A stretch of DNA of 64,000 nucleotides from Pholis gunnellus (GCA_910591455.2 OU342821.1:14633787-14697786); one strand, 5' to 3'; positions 1-14,603 are shown, counted from the first letter of the stretch. The notes: generated by a model from the letters alone, not told the origin. Translations and numbers: made by a program.

Positions 1-2040
1 TTGTGATAAAATTAAATAAACCATAAGTTGGATTTTATGACTCCAGACTTCCTGCGGAGTTTTGTAAGCAAACTAAGGTTGACCATCGGGCCAATTCCCG
101 GTATGACACTCGGAGAATGACCTCACAAACATAACATAGCGGTTGACTTTTGTGTTGCCATTCTTTTATGAGCGTAGATATTTCATTAAGCGCAGCAGTG
201 AGATATTTAGGATCGAGAGGAATATGAGATAAAAGTCTTGTTCAGTGAAGAATGTCAATAACAATTTCACGCCTGCTGCTCAAAGTGTGTTTGCATAGCC
301 TCGCACAAGGACTGTAAACCTTTGACATACTATCTTGTATATTCTCTTGTTATAACTTATTTATTCATGTGGCTTTAGAGGCATTTCCAAAGTTGTTGGA
401 TAAGTGTTTGTGAATCCATGCAGCACCTCTGCACAGTGTCTCCAGCTGCAGCAGCAGGTGTTGCAGTTGCATGGCCATTTTGAGAGCCGACTTGCACAGA
501 CACTGGTTAAAAACAGCACAGAGCCAAACACATGTTCGGTGGACTGGAGGTCTGTGGAATTCCTCTGAATTGGAGTCTATTCCTCAATGTCGAAAGACAT
601 CACCTTCTGACGAGCCTTCAGTCTTAATAAACCTGTTTTCTGGAGGAAATAACAGTTTCGTAGCACAGCCAATTTGACCTGGATAGATTTAGGATGTCGC
701 CTCGAGAACGTTTGTCCACAAATTCAAACACTTTTAAACCTCTGGGTGAAAGCGAAAACTGTCATTTGTGAAGTAAATGTCCAATCACCCCCATCGGCAC
801 ATGGTTTTATTAAACCGATGAGCCTCAGAGACTTCCTACAGTTCGACGGTGATTAGATTCGTGTCAGAAAAGGGTGCAAACTAAGTCAAGGATATCCTCA
901 CCGCACCCTGCCTCAGCAGGCGTGCTGCCTCGTGCGCAAATGCTTGCTATTTTCCATCGTCGGGTCTCAATCCAGCTCTAATTTCAGAAAAGAAAACACA
1001 TTTATTTGAAACATTCGGTCCCGCTCACACCTTTCTCTCTGCTTTTACCACTTTTTCTTTTCTTCCTCCCTGCCTCCACTGACATTCTTGTCTTTTTCTT
1101 TTTCACCCTGTGTTTCCTACCCCCTTGCTTTTCTCTCTATTTGTCCTATCCAGCGTGTGTCCTGTCCCGTGGTCTTTTCTTTAGTGTCCATATGCTGTTA
1201 GAATTAAAAAAGAGGGGGACGGAGGGGAGAGAGGAGGTGGGCAGCTCAACCCTCCTCCTGAGGGAGCATCTGCTTCTCTCTTTCCTCTCGTTCACAATCA
1301 TCTCCCTCTCTTTCTCTGCGGACTAACAAACAGCTCTGACCTCAGACAGTTGGATACGTTACAGAGGAGGAACATGATATAAAACAAAAAATATGTAGCC
1401 AAATGACATATCAGGTCAGGGATGTGGCCCGAGCTCCAGTACGTCACAAACATTTGCAGATAATTAAAAGAATTATTCCGTTCATATGTTGCAATCTGAA
1501 AAAAAACAACACCTTTTTACGCCAATGCTCGCTGATATTGTGTTTATTAATACAATTAGGCACTCTTCATAACACCCTACAAAATGTTTTGAGTTCAACT
1601 GCTATGTTATTTACATAGCGTAAGATCTAGAGCCATTCAGATGGTGTGTTTCAATGTTTTTGTTGTTGGGAGCGCTTTAAGCCCCATTATTTAGCATTAT
1701 AAGCAGTATTCAAACATGTACTTAATAGCTTATAACACACTAAGAAGCAGTTGTACACAGCTATATGCCAAGAATAGGCGAGGAGATTGATCCAACTCTG
1801 ATCTGAGCGACAGCCAGGAGGCAGTTAGCATGTCTTGGTTGGGTGCTGTGACTTTCTGGAGTCTGGCTGCCGCTGTGAGTTTGCAAAGCCACTATGACTG
1901 GCCAAGAAATAATATGATACACGGCCTCCCATAAAACCACAAATCTGTATAAGAACCACAAAGTATTTGAGTAAATAAATAAGATAATTAAGTAGCGCGT
2001 TGATTAGTGAGATTTAAATATATTGGCAGGCAAATTTTGT

Positions 2041-2190
2041 TACTTTTGGACAAAGCCAGATTAGCCTTTCCTCCTGCTTCCTGTCTTTCTGCTAAGCTAA
2101 GCTAAGCTAAGCGTCTCCTTGTTATTGCTTCTTCATCTAACTCTCAGCAAGAAAGTATAATTCTTAAAATGTTGAACTATTCCTTTAATG
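2041..2190 (+). repeat. interspersed repeat copy, GCTAA / ATTCCTTTAA family
   Basis: The stretch runs from an 'acaaagccag' start through four tandem GCTAA units to a 'catctaactctcagcaagaaag' region and ends in 'gaactattcctttaa'. The same order of blocks recurs at 39905-40056 in the same orientation and, reversed, at 11059-11235. That recurrence marks it as a dispersed element, probably a short non-autonomous one common in spiny-rayed fishes. No coding capacity is visible. Confidence 0.6.
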
Positions 2191-4792
2191 ACCATTTCTA
2201 GGCAAAGATTGGGCCATTGTATTTAATTCAATATTTACAATTTACACAACTTAAACATTTTAATGAGACGTTTCAGACACATGAGCTCGATTTACATTAA
2301 GGTTTTCATGTCATTACTTCTCAGGATTGTATTTGGGCCAATCTCACACTGTAAAATAGCAGTTATGACTTTGACTCTATAGCCGCTTACAGCTTGTAAA
2401 AGTATCTTTTCAGCTATTTATGTTCCAGATTGTTTCAGATTTGAATGCTGTCTCACTGTGTAAACACACATCGCTGCTGGTCGACTCAACAGCTTCCAGG
2501 AATCCGTCAATAAACACGTAGAGCGGCGGTAGTGTTATGCACCCAATATGTCCATCAATTAGCCATGAACCCAATAACACACACCGAGAAGTCATTTTCC
2601 ATTCCCTATTTCCAAAATATGACGGATATAAAATTTCATATCTCCAAACGATGCTTTGAAACATCCCATGAAATACATCAGTTGCTTTGCGAGAGGCTGT
2701 TTAAAAAGGGAGCCGGGCAACAAATTCGGCCTCTAAAACACAGGCGACATGTAATGTATGTCTCAACGGGCGCAATAAATACTGTAATCAAATTATGACA
2801 GCGTTAATGTTTCCAAACTCCACAATGCGAGAGAAGAGAAGAGTGGTCCAAGCACTTAAGTCAGAGACGAGGTCTTTTGTTATGTGACGGACAAATTCCT
2901 TTTCGTGTGTGATATTTAAAACAGGAGTAATCAATCAAATTCAGCTCCAAGACTTTTTCTGTGGCGGGTGATGTTGCTATGCGTTTCAACGACGACACAT
3001 AAAAACCTCTTTCGTCTGCCAAAACTATGAAAACAGGGTTATTATTTCATACCACTTATTTACCTGAGAGATGAATTCATAGCTCTGTTTAGCGTTACAA
3101 AACAAAGCGGATTATGAATTCTTAATATCATGGAAGGGTTGGGTTCAGCGTAGGTCACCTCTTTTGTGTTGCAGTACAATAAAACAGAACCCCATGCTTT
3201 CCTATGATGACGTAATCACCCCTTAAATACCTTTTGACTCCCTTTCACACGTTCATATGTCATTAAAGTTGCCTAAGCTATAGCTCAGCTCTTGCGTTTC
3301 TTGTGTATGAAATTATGTCTCCACCCCCCCCACCCCCCTCCACCCCCTTTCCATGTCTTCTCTGCCCTGCTTACACAAACATTGACTAAATCTGCAGGGC
3401 ACCATCCCCGCTCTGCTGACTCAGGCAGGATCAAGGCGTGGGGAGTCTTCTTTTGGCATCGGGGCCAGAGGAGCGAGGATCTGGAATTACTGGGCATCAC
3501 GCCACGTGACGTCGGTGTCACACTTGTTTTGTAAACACGTACGCGTAAACGCATAGCAGCGAGCTTCAGATCAATGAGACTAACCGAATGGCTTTCCTTT
3601 ACTGCGTAGGGAAGGGTGTGTAAAAGCAGCGTGCGTATTTGCTGTTGATGATTCATGCGAGCTTTTAAAAGAAAAAAAAAGGTATGACCTTTTTTTTTTC
3701 AGGTTTGCAGACAACAAGTCCGAACTTGACCTCCACGAGCAAACCTCAAGTGCAGGGTTCGGTCCATTTTTGTGAAACCGTAAAGCTCCTGCTACATCGA
3801 GTTGCAAAACTGATGCAATTGCATCATCGCGGAACAGATGTTTGAGACATTTTGCATCCAAACTCTCGCCTCACTCTACTTCTCCGTGTACCGTACGTAC
3901 TTTACCCTCTTATAAACTCTGGTCTTCGATGTCAATGCACCTTCTGGGACATTTACAAGGCTGTCCCATTAGGTTCGCTGAACGCACAAGGGATGATGCA
4001 TCTACTTTAGCGAGATTGGATGACACACAAACAAAGCAGCATATCACAGTAACCCGGGGTTTCGGTCTGCCATAAAGTTAGGGGGGGAAATAAAAACGAA
4101 GGAGGGGAAAACAAGGATAAGAAATAATGACAAAATCATGCTGTTCTTTTGGCAGCAAACAGCGGGAAACACTTCAGAGGGAATCCAGGGAAACTGAGTA
4201 AGCATATTTGCTTTTCTCTCTGGAGCGTCTTCAGCGTGTATTGCGGTGGAGCTGAAGATGAGGCTTAGAAAAGGTTTGCGTTCAAACTTGCATATGACAA
4301 GTCATCCGTCAGTTTTAGGCTCGTCATGTCCCACTCAGCTTCTCTCGTCTTATGCAGATACAAAAGGTATGGTTCATTAGCGGCGTGAGTAACGAGAGCA
4401 GGTTTCGCAGAGCGAACGCACGACCCGATGTTTTGCAGAGAGGATTCTACCAGATTTGGAGTAATTACAGGCCGGAGGGGGTACAAGCTGAACCAAACAG
4501 CCTCACGCACACACACACATCAGAGAACAGAATGTTTCTGCTCTCCAAAGCCTCATGAATGTATGCATCCTCAAACCACAAGCTGCTAATATACTGTAAA
4601 GAGAGCTCGAGTGAAATGTGAGCCAAATAACCGCTGTCTGACTACTTCTACAGTATGCAGGCTTCAACGTGTTCATGTTTTATCTGCGTTATGCTTATGT
4701 CTCGCTACAACCATACCTGAATAATTCCAGCTAAGGAAGAGTAAAGACAAGAAAGGGTTGATATGACATACAATTTCCTCCTTTTGTTACAT

Positions 4793-4960
4793 CTTCAAGG
4801 GTTAGTTTGATATTTTTTCTATTTAAATACACTATGTTGCTTTCTTGCTGAGAGAAGAGCACCCATATCTGCTTGTTACAGCTGATACAGCCAGGAGAGA
4901 CTCACTCTCTCTCTCTCTCTCTTCCTCTCTCTCCAGGTCAAGTAGACGGTTGGAAATCTA
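4793..4960 (-). repeat. degraded copy of the same interspersed repeat, with a CT tract
   Basis: The sequence begins with 'agggttagtttgatat' and continues with 'gctttcttgctgagag', which mirrors the end of the copy at 2041-2190. A CT microsatellite (about 4901-4934) interrupts it. The match is partial and the right edge is uncertain. Confidence 0.35.
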
Positions 4961-6794
4961 AGCTATCGATGGTTACCTTGGGAAATGCCAGAGTTTGGGC
5001 AGAATAGACGGAGCCATTTCTTCCCACACCTGCTGCTTTGTGTCACTTTATCCCAGAACATCCTCTCTGGACACCTTATCCATGGCCTCTTCAGAGACAA
5101 GTATAGGATGACTGGCAGGATGAATGCCAAGTGCTCCAAAATAGCAGGCAACTCATAATAAAAAAATAATATTAACATGTATTTGTTTTTTAAAGTTTGA
5201 ATGCTTAATATCATCGCTGTTTGCTTGCAAAATAGATTTCATGACAGGTCAGGTTGTTGTCAGGTTGCTATGAATTATCCATGTCGTGCAGAATATTTGT
5301 CATGTAGATTTTATTTGACTACTATTTAAATAAAAAAAAAAAACTCTTTCCCTCAGCTTTCCTCCACAGGTAACCAGAGCAACTAGGATCCAGTGACATC
5401 GGACACCGCCAAGGAGTTCTTTTCTCCGAGCCACGGGAAACACAGGACGCAATCTAGGCCTCTCACAGTCAGCACGCTATCCAGCGACAGAGGCACAAAG
5501 CTTGGGTTACCACCTTACGCTCTTCTCTTTGTTCATCTCTCCATTCAGCGGAGAGAAAGATAACTAAGGCTGTTTAATGCCCCTGAGGTGGGATTTACGG
5601 CTTTTTGGCACCAAAGTGGCTCGTTAGGACCGTCTCTGAAATAAACAGGAAGGTCTTTTAAAACCTTTGTCGACTTAAAAACATTTCGAAAACACTTTAT
5701 AAAGTTAGTTTGCGGTTCATTGCTGCGTAATATCTTCTGTACTCACACGAGGGAAACACTGGGTCTATTACAAACCAGTTTGCATGCACGTACATGTTGA
5801 GTGGGGGAGGTTTTAAATGTTTCTTTTTTTTTCCTCTTTCTTCTGGCCTGGGAAACAAACTTAATCTGAATGATCCACTTTCTCAGAACATAAATTTCTG
5901 CGATAATTAAACACTTCGAAGAGCATCACCAAAGAGGGGACCGATGGCAGGAGTGCGTTTCATCCGTCCCAACCGGAACTGTAATGTTTGACCAAATAAA
6001 TAGAGGGTATCAGCTTTACCGCAAGCCCAGTAATTAAGAGAGGAGGCTTTTTTTAGAGCTCCATCGGTTAGATAAGGCTACATCTTCATTTGTATTGCAC
6101 GAAGAGAAATACAGGACAAAACAGTCGGGGGAAATTCAGAGAAATCAAGTGTGAAATGCATGGTCTTTAAATTTTAATCAGATTTGTTTCCAGTAAAAAT
6201 ATTTGCCTAATCAATGGTTTCCCTTAGAGAAAAACACTAACAATCATCACACCATGGATCATTAGGCAAAATGGGCACACGCCTCGATACGCCTATGCTC
6301 AGCAATCCAGCTAAGTTTAGTATTGCCAACAGTTGTGATTAACATCAACAGCTACAATGGTCCATACAGAACAGTGCTTTTTATTACAGTAGAAAGAAGC
6401 TCTCAATAACAGACCATAATAACTGTAGGCACCAAAATGCTGTCTGAGAGCCAGTGGCTTCAGGCTGAGTTTATACAAAACAGTGATTGGCTTCCGATTA
6501 AAATATTGGCAAAATTAAAAAAAAGGCGTCAGTGTGTCACTAAAAGTCAATTTTCCATCCAGTAATTACAGCACTTCACTTAACACCACCCTCAGAGAAA
6601 ATAGCAGGGCTGGGAAGAGACATAATGCAGTGGGATTTTTTTATGCAGAGGAAATATGGTGGAGCGGCGGTGGAATGAAGGTCAGGCAGCACCTGTTTAA
6701 CATCAGCAACTAACAGCAGGAATATGAATCAAACCATCTGGGTACAGCTTTGCCCATCAGATTAGTGCTAGGCATGCAGCTGCACGGCTGCGTC

Positions 6795-6829
6795 TGTGTG
6801 TGTGTGTGTGTGTATGTGGGTGTGTGTGT
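6795..6829. repeat. TG microsatellite, interrupted
   Basis: A TG run with a 'tatgtggg' interruption. No gene context. Confidence 0.9.
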
Positions 6830-7532
6830 AAGAGACAGACAGATGTATGAGAGTAAAAGAAGAGAGAAAGATACAAAAATGAAGAGCAGAGATCATTTCC
6901 AAGACTGCTCTGCAAGTGGAAGTGCTCGTCGAGATCAGCAACGCCTCTCTACTAAGTCTCTGCGGGTTTAACCTCTCATCCGAGTAAATGCTTTTAGAAA
7001 ATATGAAGTCCATATTCAGAAATTTGAAGTTCATCATCTTGTGGAATGGCACAGTAACAGAATAGTAATTCATGGAATTTAGAATATAAATTATACACCT
7101 TACCAACTTGATGCAAATTCATTTTTGAAATATATATGTGTGGATTTTGTGGGTACATCAATTTGTTTTTGGCGCATGTTAGAGTATTCGATTGTCTTCA
7201 ACTTAGACAACTCGTTGTAATATACGACACCGTTTCTAAACAGTACGTGCTGTACTTGTGGTAGAACGATTGGGTTTTCCACCAGGTAATTGGTTAGTGG
7301 AGGTGGTGAGGCGTGACTGGGAGAATTAAAAAGTCGGATTAGGACTATAGGTACACTCGGTACTTTTCAGACTGTCCATTCTCCCGGAGCAGGGTGTCCT
7401 GGTCCTGAGCTCTACCTCCAATGCCAGCAGCTTGCAAAAGGGCAAAGAAAAGCTACCGATCTAAGTAGGTATCTGCGAATATCTCTGCCAACTGAATTCA
7501 ATATATCATCTCATGTGTTCATTTGTTATATC

Positions 7533-7571
7533 AGTAGTAGTAGTAGTAATAGTAGTAGCAGTAGTAGTAGT
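7533..7571. repeat. AGT trinucleotide repeat
   Basis: About thirteen AGT units with two single-base interruptions, in intergenic DNA. Confidence 0.9.
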
Positions 7572-8768
7572 GCATTATTGTAACCCTGTGGTCAGTGAAT
7601 GCCTCTTTTTTTAAGGGGTCAGCTGGCTGAGCGTGTGTTATGTAAATTTAAATGTACGGATCTGCTTGGGAGCTTGAGAGGTTAAACCGACAAAGCCCTG
7701 TGCGAAAGGAAAAAAATATTAATATGTTTGTGTAAATATCTCAATAGAGATCATGAGATATGTGGAGTTCACTGCAGCCTTAAAAAAAAGAAAAGATTTA
7801 GTGGACTGCCTAGCATCCACTGACAGGAACATGAAGACTGCGGGTGTAAGGGCTTCACCTCCCAGCGGAAAGAAACAAATAAACTAACAGACAAGAGATT
7901 TTAAAAGTACACACAAGCAGCCTACAGTAGTGTGTGTGTGCCAGAGGGCCAGCTAGGCATCGCCACCATCACGGACAATGCTTCAAGTTTGTTGTTGTGT
8001 CACCCAATCTACTGTATGCTATTTTAGCTAATCCCTTCTTAGATTATCACCCCGGGCATCCCATATGTAACACCTGTTGTTTACCTCAGTGTCATCGGGA
8101 CACAAACAGCCTCGATGAAAGCCTCGAATCTCGAGGCGGCACATGGTAGGTAACATCTTCAGTCCCCCCCACCCACCCCCCTGTCCATCTCTCACCAACA
8201 GCTGTGGAGTGGAGAGCGAGCTGGTGACGTCCTCAGGGGTAATTGTGCTGTGAGATCTAAAGGGGGTGAATAAAGAGCTGTAGGCCAGGACCAAAGTTAC
8301 CAGAGAGAGGGAGAGACCAATAAAGACAGAGAGCGAGAGAGAGAACATAACGTAACACCAACCACTACCTCTATTATAAGTAGCATCACCAGCACCACAT
8401 CTGCTCTATATATAGCGTTGGGGCTGATTTCAGTTTTCTCTCTTTCTTTGTATCTGTGAGACTCTTTTCTCCAGAGATTCCGCCCTCCAGCAGCCTTTTC
8501 ACCCGTGCTATCTGTCAATCACACAGCGGTGTCAAAATGCAGACCTACATTCAAGTGAATGAGCTCAAGGTTTCAAGCACATTGGAAACGATTATTACAT
8601 TATTAATACATTTCTGACGAAAAAAATGTATCTGCATTTCAATTTTTTTCTATTGAAATTCATCAGTAGGTAAATTTACCATGATATTTTGTCTGATGCT
8701 TTGCTGAGGCGCTATTTTTTTTAAGTGGCCACGCCTGTAGTGACTGGTCTTGGTGCGATCAGCTCCTA

Positions 8769-8818
8769 AAGCTTGGTTTAAGCTTGGTTTAAGCTTGGTT
8801 TAAGCTTGGTTTAAGCTT
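8769..8818. repeat. 11-bp tandem repeat, 4.5 copies
   Basis: Four perfect copies of AAGCTTGGTTT follow one another and end in a half copy, giving five HindIII-type AAGCTT sites in 50 bp. The copies are identical, which suggests recent amplification. Confidence 0.95.
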
Positions 8819-10111
8819 CCATAAGGGGTCGAGAGTGTGCGCAAGGCCAAAGTGCCATCACACCATCAGACATGGGTGGAGGAAATGGAGAGCTTTGAGA
8901 ATGTCGGTGTGCCGCGGCAAGAAAGAAACCTGCACGAAGTACAAAGGATCCAAACGTTTCCTGGTCACGAGTCTGCATCCGATCATGTCCGACTTGCATC
9001 AAGTTGAAGAGATGTCAGTTGTCATTGATCTTTCTAGAATTGCAGCATTACTAACATTTAGTACGTATATAAAGTTTACCATGTACACAGAGCGTAGTCC
9101 TGCATTTTAATGTGACGCTCTCCTGTGATATCTGCTGGTAAACATCTTGTCCACATAGCTTCCTTTCAGTGCGTGTGTGTGTGCGATACACAGCACAGTT
9201 CTTTTTCTATTTCCGTGTGACGCTCGAGCAGACATGCAGACGATCTCTGGTTCCTTGTGGTTCCTCCATCGGCTCTGAATCTGAGTGGGTGGCTGACTAG
9301 CTGGTCGACTGGCATTCCCCCCAGAGACACAAGGAATGACAAAAACTAAGAAAAACAAAAGGCACACCAAAACCCCAATTGAGTTGCACAATAAAATCTT
9401 AATTAGCTACTGGCAATAATGACAATAAAAATATAGTCTAGACATGCTGTATTGAATAAAAAGTGGGGATTTTATGAGAGCGTAATGCACAGTTTAAAAA
9501 AAACTCTGTTGTCTGCAATGCCAGTGACAGCTTATATTATCGTGTTTTATGAATAATAAAAAGCTTTGCCATGTTCTTGTTTGCTGATATAAGGGGAAAG
9601 TATGCTGGTGGGTGTGAGTGAAGTCTGGGTCAGACTCGCACGCTGGAAACAGCTCAGTGTTTCATTAGCTTGCCTACTGTTGCTTTATTGTTATTGAAGT
9701 GGCTGTTAATTTAAATTAACTATAATGAAGAGTCAGTAGAGCTTGGGATCATGGTATACTCTTCAACAGTAATTCTTCCAGATTGCCCGTGTGAAAGAGT
9801 AAGTGCTTGCTTGCACTATTTGTTTTAAAAGGCACCATTTCGTTTTTTGGCTTTTTCAGACATCTTAACCAGCACAGCTTGAGGAAATACTTCAACATTT
9901 TGGGAAATATTATTTTTTTTCCCCTTTGTTTATTATAACACATGGGACAAAACCAAATTATGATGAATATTCCTTTTCCATCCTGTGCAAGTTTTAGTCT
10001 GAACTTCTCTTCTTATAGCTTATATTAGCATTAGGGCTGAAAGCAGAAGGGAACAAAACATTGGATTCCCATTATACAGAGTTAGATATTAAGAGAAATA
10101 TATATTTTGGA

Positions 10112-10365
10112 GGGGGCTGCACGGTGGTTAATGGCTAGCACTGTCGCCTCCCAGCAGGAGGGGCCGGAGTTCGGTTCCCGGGCTGGACGGCCCTTCTGAG
10201 TGGAGTTTGCATTTTCTCTCCGGCTTCACCGGCTTCCTCCCACAGTCCAAAGACATGCAGCTGAAGTTAACCGATAGCTCTAAATGGCCCTCCGATAGCC
10301 TGGCGACCTGTCCAGGGTGTTCCTTGACTTCGCTCAATGTCTGCTAGGATTGGATAAAAGGAGCG
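10112..10365 (+). mobile_element. tRNA-like SINE copy
   Basis: The head reads 'ggctgcacggtggttaatgg' followed by 'ctagcactgtcgcctcccag' and 'gttcggttcccgggc', which resemble degenerate A- and B-box promoter regions of a tRNA-derived SINE. It continues with 'cttcctcccacagtccaaag' and 'ctggcgacctgtccagggtg', blocks I remember as very common in teleost genomes. The copy has small deletions and no open frame, so it is old. Exact ends and the family name are not certain. Confidence 0.7.
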
Positions 10366-11058
10366 AGATTAATGTATTAAAAAGTAACAGAGTAACACTA
10401 ATGAGTACATGTAACATTTAAATTGCTCCGCAGGCTACATAACCATTGTTTACCCTATTTGGAAATTTGTTGTATCCCTGTTTGGAACAATGAATGTGAC
10501 CAGAATCTCTGTCAAGTAGCTTACTGCCACTGTGTTTTATTGTGCAGAGACAGTGTGGCGATGCTGGTTGTTGCCACAGCGGACACCCATAAAACAAGTC
10601 ATTCTCTAACTTTGTTTGTCAGTTACTGCATGTAACAAATGGGGCAAAGTCTCTCGCACTCAATCTTTTTCATTGTATACGATACAGTGCACTGTGGAGT
10701 ACCCATTGATGGAAGTTTTGAGCATGGTTGAAATGTAAAAAAATAAATAAAAAGCATCTATTTTTGCAGACCTCTGGTGAGGAGCTTTTCCTGCAATGTG
10801 CGGGTTCCTTTCTACTCTCTTTGATCTTTTTCTGGAATCAAATGTAATGATTGTGGCTGACTTTGAAATCTGGAAACACACTTGCTGTGTCTCGTTGCCG
10901 AGCTCCTTTGCACGGTTCTCACTGGCACATTAAGGCTGCTGCTTTATTCATTTGAACTACTGAATAGTTTTGATCAGAAACAGTACTATGAACCCCTGAC
11001 TGACTGTCATCAATGCAGAGGTAGCCAAGTGTCTTTCATTGTGACTACACCAGATTAT

Positions 11059-11235
11059 TAAAGGAATAGTTTGACATTTCGGGAAACACACTTCACCTAC
11101 TTGCCAAGAATTAGATGAAAAGATATCTAATTTCTGCAAAAAAAAAAGGGCTGGAGCTGGGAGGTGGTTAGCGTTTAGCTTAGCACAAAGATTGAACACA
11201 AGGGAACATATCTAACTTGCTTTTCTCCAAAGTTC
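11059..11235 (-). repeat. interspersed repeat copy, reverse orientation
   Basis: It starts 'aaaggaatagtttgacattt', the reverse complement of the end of the 2041-2190 copy, passes through 'gccaagaattagatgaaaag' and a GGTTAGCGTTTAGCTTAGC block, and fades out near 11235. Confidence 0.55.
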
Positions 11236-12159
11236 AAAAATACTCTTGCTGGTGTGACCGAGCCCTGACGCTACATCACGCACGCAAGAAATCGGGTGAA
11301 ATTAAACCTGCGCACTCACAGCCCCCCCACTGCATTAGAGTATCAGTGGACCACAGTGAAAGCAGTGTTGAATGACATATTCCTGGAAAACCCATGTACT
11401 CTTCGTGTCCATTAATGTTACACAGTTTGATTTGACTGCTGTTGCATTAGTAACGTGTATTGATTGAATCTTCAAAGGTTGATTGCAACCTCACTTCTAT
11501 ACCCACTCTAATCTATTTTCATCCTCTGCAGGAGAGCATTATTTGTACTTCATAATAACATTACCGTTTGGTAATAGAACTATTCTTCAACCTGCTGCAC
11601 ATTTATTTAGCGACCTTTTTCACTAAATAATTTTAAATTTGTGCACTTTTAGTTTTGCTGCTGTTAGGAGGGGTTTCTTCTTCTTCTTAATTGTGCTTTT
11701 CCTGGTCATCAAACATTATAAAATACCATTACAGTATATGGTGATCCGCTGATAAACAGAGCCTCTGTCTGAAGAGGTATGCCCAGTAAAGCCGGGACAT
11801 AAGGCATGTGAGACTATAATGGCAAATGGAATTAGAGCAGAGCACGTCTTTCATGTGGTAATAGGCCTATTTGTAGGAGTTGGGGGACCGTGCCTTCATG
11901 TGTCTTAAATTACTTTATTGGACTATATTTCTTTATATAAAAAGGGAGGGGTTACTTCATGTGACTATGCATTTTGTCGTGAAGATATAGAGTTTTTAGT
12001 TTCTCTGTTAACCTACTACAACACCATTTAAACTATATTATATGTGGTGCGGGAAAAAGTTGTCAAAATTGTGAGTTTAACATTTTACATTTATTATCAC
12101 CACATTATCATTTCATTAAGTGAAACATCTGAACTGTTCAATGGATGCAATGAAACCCG

Positions 12160-12740
12160 GGTACAGATTTTCATGGTCCTCTGAGGATGAATAATACCGA
12201 TTTGTGACTTTTTCACTCAGGTTTCACTTGACCTGAGAAACATCTCAACATCTACCAGATGGATCGGCACATTTTGTACACACATTCATAGTGCCCAGAG
12301 GATAAATCCTACTGACTTTGGTGATCCCCTAATGTTTCCTCTTGCACCACCACATTTTTGGTTTCGAGTAAAATGTCTCAACAACTACTGTCGGTGAAAT
12401 TCATGTTCTCCTTAGCTTGGATTGTAATGACTTTGGTGGCCTCTTCACTCTCCATATCGTGCCATTATCGGGTCAAAATGTGTCTAACTGTCTGACTAAA
12501 CGCCTATAAAAACATTCCCATCAGCCTTCGCTGCACTTTTTTGTTTCTTTAGTGCTATTTACCATCCCAACCCGCTAAACTAAAATGGTGAACATTGGAA
12601 ACATTACACCTGCTAAGCATCAGCACTTTAACACTCTCATTGGGAGCCTATATTAGCATGCTGACATTAGCATTTAGCTCGACGCACCGCTGTGTTGAAT
12701 TACAGCCTCATAGAGCCGCTAGAATGGCCGTTTTGTTTAT
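12160..12740 (+). repeat. decayed interspersed repeat with TTAGCATG blocks
   Basis: The blocks 'accagatggatcggcacatt', 'ctgactttggtgatcccct', 'attcccatcagccttcgctg' and 'ttagcatgctgacattagca' follow in the order I remember for a common fish dispersed repeat. A related fragment lies at 20640-20850 and a short one near 45930-45960. The open frame that starts here at 12595 is therefore not read as a gene. Confidence 0.5.
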
Positions 12741-14552
12741 TATTAAAAAAATCTGTGGAAAGTTTAGTAATTCACCAGCAGGTGCTTCCTGTCTGTGTAA
12801 CTCACAATGTTTAAGGCAGAGAAGTGAGGTCAGTTCTATTTTTAGTGACATGGGAAAATGTATGTCTCAACTCATGGTGCATCTAGAATGCCATTTCCTC
12901 ACCTTCATTATCCAATGTAATAAGTGCAGGGCACTTCAGGTTAGGAAGCTCGCATTGACCACAAATCTGTCACTACATGTGGTTAGACAGCCTCATTTCA
13001 CCTTGTTGAAAAAGGTAATTTGGCAATGTAATGAGTTTTATTCAAGGATGTCCTCAGCATAGTCTTTGCTCTCCTTATTTATCAGTGTTTAAGTGTGATA
13101 AACTTAGTTTGTGACTTTACAGAAGTTAGCATTTATTATAATGACGCACAAGGCAGCAGTTGACACATGCACACGACGTCCAAAATAACAGTTTATCATT
13201 TCAGCTGAACAAAGAGTCTATTATGGCCGACTCAGTGGAAGAGAGAAGACGCTGACTGTTGATATTTCAGTTTGTTTAAACTTTTTATTCACAGTGAAAC
13301 AACGTTAATTTTGGTTTGCGGGATGTTGGCGGTCGGGGATTGTAGAGCAGTGTGAAGAACAGATGGTCTGAGTAAAAAACCTGTTTAAAAACACACAGCC
13401 AGTTGTGACATTACAGCTTTTTTCCCCCTCTCTCAAAAGCTCTTATTATTTTGTCACACGAGTGACAGATCACTGCCCCGGTGAGGCAGCAGATATTTCT
13501 TTATATTCAGTACAATAATGGTAATTGGAAGACAACAAGCCAAAGACACCGTACTTGTTTAGCAATCAGTGAACGCAAGAGAAAATGAGAGAGCCCCATT
13601 CCCAGCCGTAGCGCACACATGGGAATCTGTTCCCACTAGTGTCTTAAAATAGTCACCGAGGGCTTTTCAATTACACAGGCCACGCTGTAAGAAGGGGCCC
13701 AATCATAAAACCAGAGTGTTTACCTCCTCTCTAAATCTTACTTCGCTTTGATTAAGGGGGCAGAAGGCGGCTGGGAAGTTGGAATAGAAAGGACAAGGCC
13801 AGGGGGGGAGATACTGTACAATAAACTGGAGGAAACACAATGAAAGTTGTAACTGTCAGCCATCTGTGACCTGAGGCCAGCAGAGCATCCACCATGATGC
13901 TAGTAAAGTCCTGTAACACTAGAAGTACAGCGAGAGGGAGAACATGAATGGGGTCATTACTGAGGCAAAGTTAGGTCAAGTGAAGCTGAAGTTCAACTCA
14001 ATCGACTCTAAAAGGGGCAGTCCTTCATTTTACATGTCAGAGTCAATCACCTCGTCATGGGGAGCACAACGAAGCATGTGAAAGCAGTTGTGCAACGCCT
14101 TCTGTTAAGCCTGTGAAAAATCACCCTCAAGTGACATCACCTGATTGTTTCAGCGCTCAGACATTTATTTTTCATGTTACACGACCCACGAGTTTGAGCT
14201 CCTCCACAGCTTGGTAAAAAAAAAAAACATGCAACTCTACTGGTTGAATCATCACAGAAAAACCTGGTTCTTTCGATACTGCTTAGGGCGCGGTGATAAT
14301 TTATCATCTTACAATGGAATCATATAGTTATGAAATAATATATTGAGATATTGTGATACACAATTGCTTGGTCTAAATGGATAAAAACTAGAAGATACCA
14401 ACTCAAATTCGAATAATAAATCTGATAAGTTCTTAAATTAATAAATACTCAGTACTTTCATTTGTCAAGTATTTAATTCAAATGAGAGTATACAAAACCA
14501 TAGTTATTTCTATTTCATATGGACTTTTTCTTGAATTGCCAGAAAACATGCG

Positions 14553-14554
<2 letters not shown>

Positions 14555-14602
<48 letters not shown>
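14555..14602. repeat. TA microsatellite
   Basis: An uninterrupted TA run of about 24 units in AT-rich intergenic DNA. Confidence 0.95.

Positions 14603-14603
<1 letters not shown>

Noticed and set aside
12595..13062. 155-codon open frame on the plus strand
   Set aside because: It starts inside an interspersed repeat and encodes no recognisable domain.
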